Assembly: GCA_002104895.1 (NCBI GenBank)
Contig: MCFG01000098.1
Location: forward strand, 165,001-179,664
From: Anaeromyces robustus
Lineage: Eukaryota > Neocallimastigomycota > Neocallimastigomycetes > Neocallimastigales > Neocallimastigaceae
Length of the DNA: 14,664 nt
Direction: 5' to 3'
A program made the position numbers and the translations under genes. The stretch's first letter is position 1, and the number at the start of each line of letters is the position of its first letter. This document shows positions 1 through 10,864 of the stretch, piece after piece. The notes beneath the pieces are model-generated. The model saw only the letters and a program-made list of their open reading frames with translations, had not been told where the DNA came from and did no database searches.

Positions 1-452
1 GAATTATTATTATTGTTATTATTATTATTATTATTATTGTTGTTGTTACTATTGCTATAAATACTATTTGAATCATCACCTTCGACCCCATTTCTATTTT
101 TTAAATGAGATAAACCTAAAAATTCTCTCCACTCTGGTAATTTTTTAAAACGTTCATCTCTACTTCCTAATATTGCTTGTAAATATTCTTCTAAACCTTG
201 TCGACGAGTTTCAACAAATTTTGGATTATCATATGCAGTAAATGAAAAAAAGGAAGATTTTGGTGGTAATTCTAACGGTGGTTTTAAACCTAAATCTAAA
301 AATTTTTTATTTAATGTGAAAAATTCACTATAACGATGTTGTACAGTCCATGAACGAACAGGTGCCGTTATTGAAATATGATAAACTATATATGGTTTCG
401 TTTTTTGACGTTGAGAATAATTTGGTATAGATATTTTTAAAATTTTTTCCAT
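1..452 (-). CDS. PX-domain protein, N-terminal part (cut by window edge)
   Basis: An open frame of 150 codons starts at the ATG at 452-450 in an A-rich context and runs off the left edge without a stop. Residues 1-115 or so read as a PX (phox homology) domain, a phosphoinositide-binding module that targets proteins to endosomal or vacuolar membranes. Visible hallmarks are the RYSEF motif at 40-44, whose Arg40 is the usual PI3P-phosphate ligand, the proline loop LPPK at 62-65, and RRQGLEEYL at 83-91 followed by WREFL at 108-112. A linker then leads into 15 consecutive Asn (136-150), encoded by AAT/AAC, typical of Dictyostelium low-complexity insertions. The start (KISIPNY) and the PVRSW stretch before RYSEF recall Vam7-type PX-SNARE proteins, but any SNARE domain would lie outside the window, so a sorting nexin remains possible. 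No intron is seen in this part. Confidence 0.88.
   Translation of the reverse strand, partial: MEKILKISIPNYSQRQKTKPYIVYHISITAPVRSWTVQHRYSEFFTLNKKFLDLGLKPPLELPPKSSFFSFTAYDNPKFVETRRQGLEEYLQAILGSRDERFKKLPEWREFLGLSHLKNRNGVEGDDSNSIYSNSNNNNNNNNNNNNNNN
3..47 (-). repeat. AAT/AAC triplet repeat encoding poly-Asn
   Basis: Fifteen in-frame AAT or AAC codons lie in the PX-protein gene. Interspersed AAC codons at four positions show the tract is not a pure microsatellite. It continues to within two bases of the left edge. Confidence 0.9.
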
Positions 453-595
453 TTTTTCTTTTTTATTTTATTTTATTTTATTTTATTATATTATATTAAT
501 ATATTTATGACTATTTTTTTTTTTTTTTTTTTTTTTTTTTTGAATAAAAGAAATATTATAGAATTTTTTATATATAAGTTTTATTATTTTTTTTG

Positions 596-632
<37 letters not shown>

Positions 633-700
633 CTTTTAATAATCTTTATATATACTATGCTTAATTTATTAGCCTTTTGTCAGTTTTAAAACTTTAATAA
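453..700 (-). promoter_or_regulatory. Probable promoter/5' region of the PX gene
   Basis: This AT-only stretch lies directly upstream of the PX gene start. It contains a (TTTTA)n run near 463-486, a 28-base T tract at 514-541 and an ATT repeat at about 599-632. Dictyostelium promoters commonly combine TATA-like boxes with homopolymer dT/dA tracts, so a promoter role is likely, but no initiation site can be fixed. A 60-residue open frame across these repeats on the plus strand is a repeat artefact. Confidence 0.5.
514..541. repeat. Homopolymer T tract (28 bases)
   Basis: This is an unbroken run of T on the plus strand, dA on the strand of the PX gene, about 60 bases upstream of its start codon. 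Confidence 0.95.
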
Positions 701-870
701 CTGAATAAAAAAAAAAAGAATAGATAGCAAAAAAAAATAATTTTTTTTCTTCGATATAATTATTAATAGCTTTTATCGAATAGATAAATCAAATATGATT
801 TAATGTATAAAATCTTTTGTATTATATATATATACAAATATACTTTAACAAATAACTTTTCCTTTTGCAG

Positions 871-969
871 GTTAATAATACAGATGTTATGAAAGAGGAA
901 GAGCCCAGTTTATACGTGAAAAAAAATACTGCCAATTTGAATATATGTTTAAATATATTCAAATTATGA
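871..969 (+). pseudogene. Exon-like coding scrap of 32 codons, unrecognised
   Basis: A segment with clearly more G+C than its surroundings follows a good splice-acceptor-like string (ccttttgcag at 861-870). It stays open for 32 codons to a TGA at 967-969. The predicted peptide starts VNNTDV and includes KEEEPSLYVKKN, a normal amino-acid mix rather than the Phe/Tyr/Ile/Asn/Lys composition of translated AT-rich spacer. No start codon or upstream exon can be joined to it. I do not recognise the family. It may be a decayed exon, a transposon remnant or chance. Confidence 0.25.
934..965. repeat. Perfect 13-bp inverted repeat (hairpin)
   Basis: AATTTGAATATAT at 934-946 pairs exactly with 953-965 around a 6-base loop. 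It overlaps the end of the coding-like scrap. The stem has a single G-C pair, so it is weak. Confidence 0.7.
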
Positions 970-1321
970 CAAAAATTTCTTAATGATATTTCAAATATAT
1001 ATATCAATTATTAATTCAAAATTATTAAAATACAATAAATTAATGAAAATATATTTATTATTATATAGTTAATATTATAATGTAATCTTGTATATAATTT
1101 GACATTTTATATATAGTAATAAATTTAAAGTTTATAATATTATCTTTTCTATGTTTTCTTAATTTGGAAATTAATATATATAATTTATTAAAAAAAAAAG
1201 TAAATATTATTTATGCAGGTATTTATTGTTTCTTATTTCATATTTTTGAAATTAATACTTTATTCACAAAATTTATATTATGAATAAAAAATATGTGAAT
1301 TATATTTAGTGTTATAAAAAA

Positions 1322-1471
1322 TAGTATGAAATATATTTAAATTTTAATATATATAAATTTTTTTATATTTTTAAAATAAATTATAATATTTATTATAGAA
1401 TGAAATATGTATTTAAATCTTAATATTTATCAAGTTTATAATACAATGTTCAAAGTTTAAAATACAATGTT
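1322..1471. repeat. Cluster of short diverged direct repeats
   Basis: A unit of about 34 bases at 1322-1355 (TAGTATGAAATATA...) recurs with small changes at 1396-1430 (TAGAATGAAATATG...). Immediately after, a 20-21-base unit containing AATACAATGTT occurs twice in tandem, at 1431-1450 and 1451-1471. Repeats of this length with shared non-A/T positions are unlikely to be mere composition. Confidence 0.6.
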
Positions 1472-1568
1472 CAATTGTTAGAATGTGTTGAAATTTCTTA
1501 TATTATTTTAATAAAGAAATGAATTTATCATTAAAATAAATAAATAAATAAATAAAAATAGTATAAAT

Positions 1569-1715
1569 TTCCTACTTTTGTTTCCTTTTTTTTTGCTTTT
1601 TTTTTTTTTATTTTTTTGCTTCTTGTAATATCTATTAGTTTAATATTATTGTTTTTGAATTTTCTTTATTTTTTTTTTTTTTTCTTTTTTTTTTTTTTTT
1701 GCTTTTTATTTTTAT
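1569..1715. repeat. Pyrimidine-rich strand-asymmetric tract
   Basis: The plus strand is mostly T with scattered C and G and several T runs of 9-15 bases, broken by a few TAA-type steps. It has no coding potential. Such tracts occur in Dictyostelium promoters and spacers. Confidence 0.7.
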
Positions 1716-3227
1716 GTATATTATGTATATTATATTATTGAATTAATACACTATCTTTGAATTAATATTATATATATGTGTATATATTTATTCCGATATA
1801 AACCTTTGTAATTTAAATAATAACATATAAAATATTTTAACAAATTATTTCAATATTTTTATGTTTATTAAAAATATGAAAAAGAAAGATAGAAATTATA
1901 TATATATAAAAAAAAAAAAGAAATTAAAGAAAAAATAATAAATAAATATAAAATAAAAAAAGATTTCCTATCTTTTAATATTATATTAATTATTATATTA
2001 AAACTTTTATTATTTTTAAAATTAAAATAATTTATTTTTATCCATTAATATATATAATTTTAATAAAATTAAAATTAATTTTTTTAAAAATAATAATAAT
2101 TAATAATTAACAATTTTTATTAATGATTTTTCCTTTTATTAAAAATATTTTGCACAATTGGAAATTTTATAAATAAATTATTGAAATAAATTATTTTTAT
2201 GATTACCGTATGATTATTAATATTTAATTAGTAGCCTCATGATTAAACAGAAAAATTTAAGCATTAAAAAATTATAGGATTTATATATATTGATTTTAAA
2301 AATTTTATAAGAATTCTAAATAAATATATAATATAATATTTCTTGATGATATAAAAAGATATTTAAAGATGAACATTTTGTAATTGATATATTAATATTA
2401 TAAAATATTAATGTATATTTATATCAAATAATATTTAATAATTATAAATATATATATATATAAAAGAAAGAAAATAACAAAGATAATAACCATTATAGAA
2501 TATCAGATATTCTCAATAATTTTTGTTTAATATTATATATTTTGTATATATGTTAAATAGTAATAAAAATGGATAATAAAACTTTTAAAATTTATTAAAA
2601 TTTATCAATTTTTTTTATTTATTTATTGATATATGTAATTCACGTGTATTGTATAATGATAAATATTAAATGTATTGTAAACATATTTGATTTAGAAAAA
2701 CGATTGGTCCAAATTCATTTCAGCCATTAAAATTGATTACTGGATGTAAAGAAAAAGTTAATGTATTAAAAAAATTTTTTTTAAATAATAAACATAAATA
2801 TTTTAAATTTATTATTTTGTATGTAATATATATTATCATACATAAAATATTTAATATTTCTTTGCAGTACTACAATTTTATCTATATTTATAAATATTTA
2901 AATATATTTAAATATTTTATAAACTTAATTTATAATAATATATTTTTTTTTTTTTTAAATAAAATTCTTTTTTCTTCGCAAAACTATTTTTTAATAAAAT
3001 CATTGTATATTTTATATAATCCTATTATTTGTAAATATCTTTATATAATATTTTTATATAAATTAACATTAAAAATACTTAATAATATATTCATTAAATT
3101 AACAAATATTTTTTAATATTTAATATTTATATATACATATATATATATTTAATTTATATTTTTTTACAAAACAAATTAAATAATGGAAATTACAATTAAA
3201 ATTCATTAATCACCATTTATATTAAAT

Positions 3228-3456
3228 TTCATATAAAAATTTTCATATTAACTATATTTGAAATTAATCACAATAAAATATATGAAATCGCAATAAAATA
3301 TATATAAATATTAATAAACAAACCGAAATTAATTTAATCACATTATAAAAATAATTTAAATTCATATAAAAATATTCATAATTAACTATATTTGAAATTA
3401 ATCTCATCAAAACAAACTGAAATTAATTTGATTGTATTATAAAAATAATGTAAATT
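3228..3456. repeat. Imperfect tandem duplication (133 and 96 bp)
   Basis: The first copy (3228-3360) and second copy (3361-3456) share, in the same order, TTCATATAAAAAT, TTAACTATATTTGAAATTAA, an AAAC(C/T)GAAATTAATTTGA-like block and ATTATAAAAATAAT. The first copy is longer because of an internal segment in which CAATAAAATATAT itself occurs twice (starting near 3271 and 3291). The copies differ at several positions, so the duplication is not very recent. There is no coding capacity. Confidence 0.75.
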
Positions 3457-3739
3457 AATATAATATTATATCATTTCAAAATATCATTATATATTCGTTA
3501 AAAATATGTATATCTATATATATTTATTGCAATTTGTACAAAAAATAATATTTACTAATTGTTGTTGATTAATAATTAATGATGAATTGTTACTCATTTT
3601 TTATAAATAAATAAATAAATATATACATTTTTATTTTTCTTTTCAATAATCTCATGTATATATAATATTACCTAAAAATCTTTATTATATATACACAATC
3701 AAATCTAATTATTTAATTATAAATCTAATTTAATCGTAA

Positions 3740-3867
3740 AATAACATCAATATTTTTTTTTTGGCCAAAAATTACATTTCACATTAAAAATGTATAGAAA
3801 TAATAATTTTATAGAGAAAGGATTTTAAATATTTTATTGCTTTCTGATTTATAAATAAATAGTAAAA
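3740..3867 (+). promoter_or_regulatory. Probable DRG1 promoter / 5' UTR
   Basis: A short T tract at 3752-3761 followed by GGCCAAAA, then an AT-rich leader, precedes the DRG1 ATG. The start context is GTAAAAATG, matching the A-rich start context of Dictyostelium genes. No transcription start can be located. Confidence 0.4.
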
Positions 3868-5690
3868 ATGTCTATTGTAGAAAAAATTAAGGAAATCGAG
3901 TTGGAAATGGCTCGTACCCAAAAAAACAAAGCCACTTCCTTTCACTTGGGTACTTTAAAAGCTAAATTAGCTAAACTTCGTCGAGAACTTCTTACACCAT
4001 CTGGTGGTGGTGGTGGTGGTGGTATAGGTTTCGATGTAGCTAAAACTGGTGTTGCTCGTGTTGGTTTCGTTGGTTTCCCATCAGTTGGTAAGTCTACTCT
4101 TATGTCAAAAATGACTGGTACTCACTCTGAAGTTGGTGCATACGAATTTACAACTTTAACAACAGGTAAACAAATTATTTCTTTTTCTTTTTTTATAAAC
4201 ATGAAATTTATATTGCTTATATATAATTATTTTATAATAAATTAGTATTTAGAAAATAAAATGACCAATAGTAATAATAATAAATAAATATCAAAAATAG
4301 AATTAAAAAAATAAATATAAATATATAATATTAATTATAAAAATATTTAAAATTTCAAAGTATTAAATATAATCTATAATTTAAATAGCTTAATAATGTA
4401 GTTTTATTATTTATAAAAATTCACAAAAAAAAATTGTTTTATATTTAAATATATATATATATTTAACAAAAATAATTATTTATAATGTTTTAATATATTG
4501 AAATATTATTCTATATTAATTATTCTTTATTTTTTTTTTATTTTTTTTTAATTTTTTTTAATTTTCAAAAAAATAATAAATAAATATAGTACCTGGTGTC
4601 ATTCAATACAAAGGTGCTAAGATTCAAATTCTTGATCTTCCTGGTATTATTGAAGGTGCCAAGGATGGTAAAGGTCGTGGTCGTCAAGTTATTGCTGTTG
4701 CACGTACTTGTTCATTAATTTTCATTGTATTAGATGTATTGAAACCATTAACAGATAAAAGAGTTATTGAAAGAGAATTGGAAGGTTTTGGTATTCGTTT
4801 AAATAAACAACCACCAAATATTACTTTCAAAAAGAAGGATAAAGGTGGTGTTACTATGTCAAGTACCGTTAACCTTACTCATTTAGATTTAGATCAAGTT
4901 AAAGCTGTTTTAGCTGAATATAAGATTCATAATGCTGATATTAACTTTAAATGTAACTTTTATATTATTATATATATTTATAAATATTAAAAAGGCAATA
5001 ATATTTATTTTATTATTATAATTATTATTATATTAAATTTCTTAATATAAATATTTATATTAATTAGATGATGCTACTGTTGATGATTTAATTGATGTCA
5101 TTGAAGGAAACCGTATTTATATTCCATGTATATATGTTTTAAATAAGATTGATCAAATTAGTATTGAAGAAGTAAGTTCATTTGTACATAATACATTATA
5201 TAAAATAAAACTAAAAAAAAAAAAATATGATATATTAAAAATAATAATTGTCATGATTATATTTTTACTATATTTCAATTCTTATAATAATATTTATTTA
5301 TTTATTTATTTATTTATTTATAAATATATAATTTAAAATTAATAGTTAGATATTATTTACAAAATTCCACATGCTATTCCAGTTTCTGCTCACCATGGTT
5401 GGAACTTCGATGATTTATTAGAAAAAATGTGGGATTATCTCGATTTAGTTCGTATATATACCAAACCAAAAGGTCAATTACCAGATTATAATTCACCAAT
5501 TGTTTTAAGACGTGATGCTTGTACTGTTGAAGACTTCTGTAATAGTATTCATAGAGCTATTATAAAACAATTTAAATATGCTTTAGTTTGGGGTAATAGT
5601 GTAAAACATCATCCACAAAAAGTAGGAAAGGATCATGTTTTAGCTGATGAAGATGTCGTTATGTTATGTAAAAAGGTAAATATTTTCTAA
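3868..5690 (+). CDS. drg1: Developmentally regulated GTP-binding protein 1 (DRG1 family), 4 exons
   Basis: Exons are 3868-4165, 4590-4952, 5068-5171 and 5346-5690, with introns of 424, 115 and 174 bp, all GT-AG and phase-consistent. The protein has 369 residues, against 367 as I recall for human DRG1. DRG1 is a cytoplasmic Obg/HflX-superfamily GTPase that associates with ribosomes and a DFRP partner. Visible are an N-terminal helical region (1-45), a seven-Gly linker (46-52), the P-loop GFPSVGKST (69-77), the G2-type segment YEFTTLTT (92-99), G3 DLPG (115-118), G4 NKID (246-249), the G5-like SAHH (269-272) and a C-terminal TGS domain from about 290 ([14 protein letters not shown] onward). The match to DRG1 rather than DRG2 is strong along the whole length, for example [20 protein letters not shown]. 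The last residues, VNIF after the family-typical final Lys-Lys, come from reading through a possible splice donor (GTAAAT at 5676), so the exact C-terminus is uncertain. Confidence 0.95.
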
Positions 5691-7629
<1,939 letters not shown>

Positions 7630-8778
7630 ATGATTAATATCTCGTCATTAAAAAACAAAAATAACAAAAGGGTTCAAACAAAAAAGGTTAGAACCACAGC
7701 AGCTCAATTACGTTTACAAAAAGGTAATTATTAATATATATTTATAAATTTATATATAATATTTCAAATTTTATAGGTTTAATCTAATTTTTATTTAAAT
7801 ATTTATTTATTTATTTAATTTTAATTGGTAATAATAAATATAGATTTAGCTGATTTAGATGAATTACCAAGTACTATGAACTTTATTACTCCAAATCCAA
7901 CTGATTTCTTTAAACATGAATTAACTATAAAACCAGATGAAGGTAATTAATATAAAATAAACTTTTTTTTAAATTTTAATAATATATATAATAGTTATTA
8001 ACATATTTTTTTTAATATATTTTTATACAATTATTAAAATTATAATAAAAAAGGTTATTATAAAGATGGTTCTTTCCATTTCACATTCACATTCAATACT
8101 AATTATCCACATGAACCTCCAAAGATTTTATGTACTCAAAAAGTAATTATTATATTATATTTTATTTAATAAAATTTTTATTCTAATTATTACAAATTAT
8201 TAATATATTAAAATAATATATATATATATTTTTCTATTACTATTAAATGATTTAATTAAAATTTCTAAATTAAATTATAAAATTTAATAATAATTATGAT
8301 ATAACAAATATAACAATAACAATAATAATAATAACAATAATAATAATAACAATAACAATAACAATAACAAATAACAAATAATAATAACAATAACAATAAT
8401 AATAATAAAAGATATATCATCCAAATATTGATTTAGATGGAAATATTTGTTTAAATATTTTAAGAGAAGATTGGAAACCAGTATTAAATATTAATTCAAT
8501 TTTAGTCGGTTTACAATTTTTATTCTTAGAACCAAATCCAGAAGATCCATTGAATAAAGGTAAATCTATATTAATATATATATTTACATATTTTATTTAT
8601 ATATTTATTAATTTGGTAATATTATATTATATCATTTTTAAATATAAATAAAATAAATATAATTATAGAGGCTGCAAAGGTTCTTTTAAATAATAAGAGA
8701 GCTTTTAAAAATAATGTTCTTATTTCAATGAAGGGTGGTGTAATTGAAGGTGTTAAATACGATAATGTTATGCAATAA
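7630..8778 (+). CDS. ubc12: NEDD8-conjugating enzyme UBC12 (UBE2M family), 5 exons
   Basis: Exons are 7630-7723, 7844-7942, 8054-8142, 8412-8559 and 8669-8778. Introns are 120, 111, 269 and 109 bp, all GT-AG and in phase. The protein has 179 residues, against 183 as I recall for human UBE2M. UBC12 receives NEDD8 from the APPBP1-UBA3 E1 as a thioester and passes it to cullins. The start MINISSLK matches the family's N-terminal MIxxxSLK-type extension that docks on the NEDD8 E1, and [11 protein letters not shown] matches the family's AAQLRIQKDI segment. The E2 core has HPN at 97-99, catalytic Cys107 in [14 protein letters not shown], and the diagnostic [15 protein letters not shown]. The whole pattern matches UBC12 rather than ordinary ubiquitin E2s. 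ATG context is TTAAAAATG. All active-site elements are present. Confidence 0.96.
8311..8409 (+). repeat. AAT/AAC repeat filling the end of UBC12 intron 3
   Basis: About 100 bases of mixed AAT and AAC units occupy the 3' end of intron 3 and reach to within a couple of bases of the AAAAG acceptor at 8407-8411. There is no pyrimidine tract next to the acceptor. Confidence 0.9.
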
Positions 8779-9000
8779 ATATATTACCATAATCAATAAA
8801 TAGTTACAATAATATATTTATTTTTAAGGATTCAGCCAATTTTAATAATAACATAAAATTTAATACATAATAAAACCTATTCATTTTTAATATTTTAATT
8901 ATTTTTTTCTTTAAAAAGTTTTACCCATAAAGAAATAATTAAATAAATAAACTAGTAAAAAAAAAAAAAAAAAAACCAATTTAATATTCTCCTATAAATC

Positions 9001-9058
9001 TAATAACAATAACAATAACAATAACAATAATAATATTAATAATAATAACAATAAATTT
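9001..9058. repeat. AAC/AAT microsatellite
   Basis: Interspersed AAC and AAT units, with one AATATT interruption, lie in non-coding sequence downstream of UBC12. Confidence 0.85.
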
Positions 9059-9100
9059 CAGTAATTATTATAATAAAGACATATTTTAAATATAAAATTT

Positions 9101-9199
9101 AGTTTTTACTTTAGATTTTACTGTTTTTTAAATGTTATTTTAATTCAAAATAAACATTTTCCTTTGTTGTAAAGGAAATATTAAAACAAAGTAAAAACT
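9101..9199. repeat. Nested inverted repeats
   Basis: The outer arms AGTTTTTACTTT (9101-9112) and 9188-9199 are perfect 12-bp reverse complements. Inside the right part sits a hairpin with an 8-bp stem TTTCCTTT (9158-9165) / AAAGGAAA (9171-9178) and loop GTTGT. The arms carry more G and C than the surroundings. Confidence 0.65.
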
Positions 9200-9507
9200 T
9201 ATTTATTTGCACTTAAAAATAATTTAAAAAAAAAAAAAAAAAAGATAATATATATATATATATATGTAACAGTAGTAAAAACTAACTTATATATATAATA
9301 AACTAAACATATATAAATAAAATAAAATAAAAATAAAATAAAAATAACATAAAATAAAATAATAATATATAAATATATATAAGATAAGGATAAAATATAT
9401 AAGTTAATATATTAAATAGAATTTTTTTTTTTTTTTTGTAAAGATTTCTAACTAAATTAATTAATTTGGTATTATTTTTAACACTTTATTTTTATTTTGG
9501 TTATTTT

Positions 9508-9891
9508 TTGTTTTCTTTTATATATGAGTTTTTTTTTTTTTTTGAATTTCATAAATGTATTGAATTTAATGATAATTTATTTAAATTAAAATTTGATAAA
9601 ATATTTAAATTAAGATTTGAAAAAAAAAAAAAAAATTAAATATTGAGATAATATAAAATAAATAATCAATTAAAAAAAAAAAAAAAAAAGACTTATTGTT
9701 TGTTTTCTTTTATATATGAGTTTTTTGTCTTTTTTTTTTTTTTTTTTTTTTTTGAATTTCATAAATGTATTAAATTTAATGATAATTTATTTAATTAAAA
9801 ATAGATAAAATATTTAAATTAAGATTTAAAAAAAAAAAAAAAATTAAATATTGAGATAACATAAAGTAAATAATCAATTAGAAAAAAAAAA
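9508..9891. repeat. Tandem duplication of a 192-bp non-coding unit
   Basis: The first copy begins near 9508 and the second near 9700, an offset of 192 bases. Both read TTGTTTTCTTTTATATATGA, then a T tract, TTTGAATTTCATAAATGTATT, a run of AT-rich sequence with AATTAAGATTT, an A tract, AATTAAATATTGAGATAA and ATAATCAATTA followed by another A tract. Outside the homopolymers they differ at only about ten positions, so the duplication looks recent. The second copy has a longer T tract interrupted by GTC. Confidence 0.9.
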
Positions 9892-10049
9892 GATGAATAA
9901 AAGATAAAAAAATCAGTTAAAAAAAAAAGAAAAAAAAGAAAAAAGAAAAAAGAAAAATAGGAAAAATAAATAAAAAGATAAAGAAAAAATGAAAATGGAA
10001 AATGAAAATAGAAATAAACATTATTCAAAAAATTTTAGTTATTGATATA

Positions 10050-10803
10050 TTATTTTTTACTAAGTTCTGGATGAGAATGTCTCCAATTTTCCCATTCTTT
10101 CTTTTGTTTTTTACTAACATAATCAAATCTCCAGATGGTAGCATTTTCACTACCAAAAATGATAGACCTTATTAATTATAAAAAAAAAAAAAAATATTAT
10201 ATTAATAACAAAAAATAATAATAATATTAACAATACTACCACCACCACCATTACTACTACTACTACTACTACTACTACTAATAATAATAATAATAATAAT
10301 AATAATTATAATGATAATAATAATAATTTAAAATAATATTGTAATAAACTTACTTGCAATTTCGTGTAAATATTGAACATTTTACTGGTTCACTAGAACG
10401 TTTATGTCCAATTTCACTTATTACTTTACCATTAATAAGATCAAAGATTAATACAGTACCAAAGGCAGTTCCAACACATAATAAAGCATTATCCGAACTG
10501 AATCACAATATTTTTAGTTAATAATATAGTAATTAATTTAACAATAAATTATCATAAAAATTATATTAATATAAGATATTTCGTTAATAAATATAATTTT
10601 ATTTTATGATATAAATTTAAAATATGTATATATAACAATAATAAGAACAAATATATTTATACCTTATTCCAAATCTACAACGATTTTGTCTTAAGAGATT
10701 ATGATGTTTATATTCTTTTAATATCTAAAAATATTTAAAAATAATAATTATATTATTATTATATGAAAATTAAGTATATTATTATTATTACTATTACTAT
10801 TAC

Positions 10804-10864
<61 letters not shown>

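Larger units (their letters stand above)
1010..3867. other. Long gene-free AT-rich intergenic region
   Basis: No frame here has convincing codon composition. The only long open frame (2733-3116, plus) needs a TTG start, and beyond its first 20 residues it is almost only Phe, Ile, Tyr, Leu, Asn and Lys, as expected from translated AT-rich spacer. The region contains diverged direct repeats (1322-1471 and 3228-3456), a pyrimidine-rich strand (1569-1715), many TA runs, and a slightly GC-richer patch at about 2640-2755. The last few hundred bases must carry the DRG1 promoter. Confidence 0.7.
8779..10049. other. Convergent intergenic region (3' ends of UBC12 and the WD40 gene)
   Basis: There is no gene. 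A candidate UBC12 poly(A) signal AATAAA lies at 8795-8800. The region then holds an ACCCATAA box (8923-8930), a 19-base A tract (8957-8975), an AAC/AAT repeat (9001-9058), a nested inverted repeat (9101-9199), AT-rich spacer, a 192-bp tandem duplication (9508-9891) and a purine-rich stretch (9886-9990). The 69-residue minus-strand frame at 9819-10028 is mostly Phe from the purine-rich stretch and is not a credible gene. Confidence 0.7.

Noticed and set aside
507-689. 60-residue plus-strand Phe/Tyr frame
   Set aside because: It is the product of the T tract and ATT repeat upstream of the PX gene.
822-1007. 61-residue minus-strand frame
   Set aside because: It is antisense to the more natural-looking plus-strand scrap, and its composition fits chance.
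2733-3116. 127-residue plus-strand frame as a membrane protein
   Set aside because: It starts at TTG, and beyond residue 20 or so it shows only spacer-like residues. The hydrophobicity follows from A+T content. The opening segment is kept as a possible relic.
7665-7680. GGTTCAAAC as a tRNA B-box
   Set aside because: It falls in UBC12 exon 1 with no A-box or cloverleaf around it.
9819-10028. 69-residue minus-strand Phe-rich frame
   Set aside because: It translates a purine-rich spacer and part of the 192-bp duplication; the composition is that of repeats.
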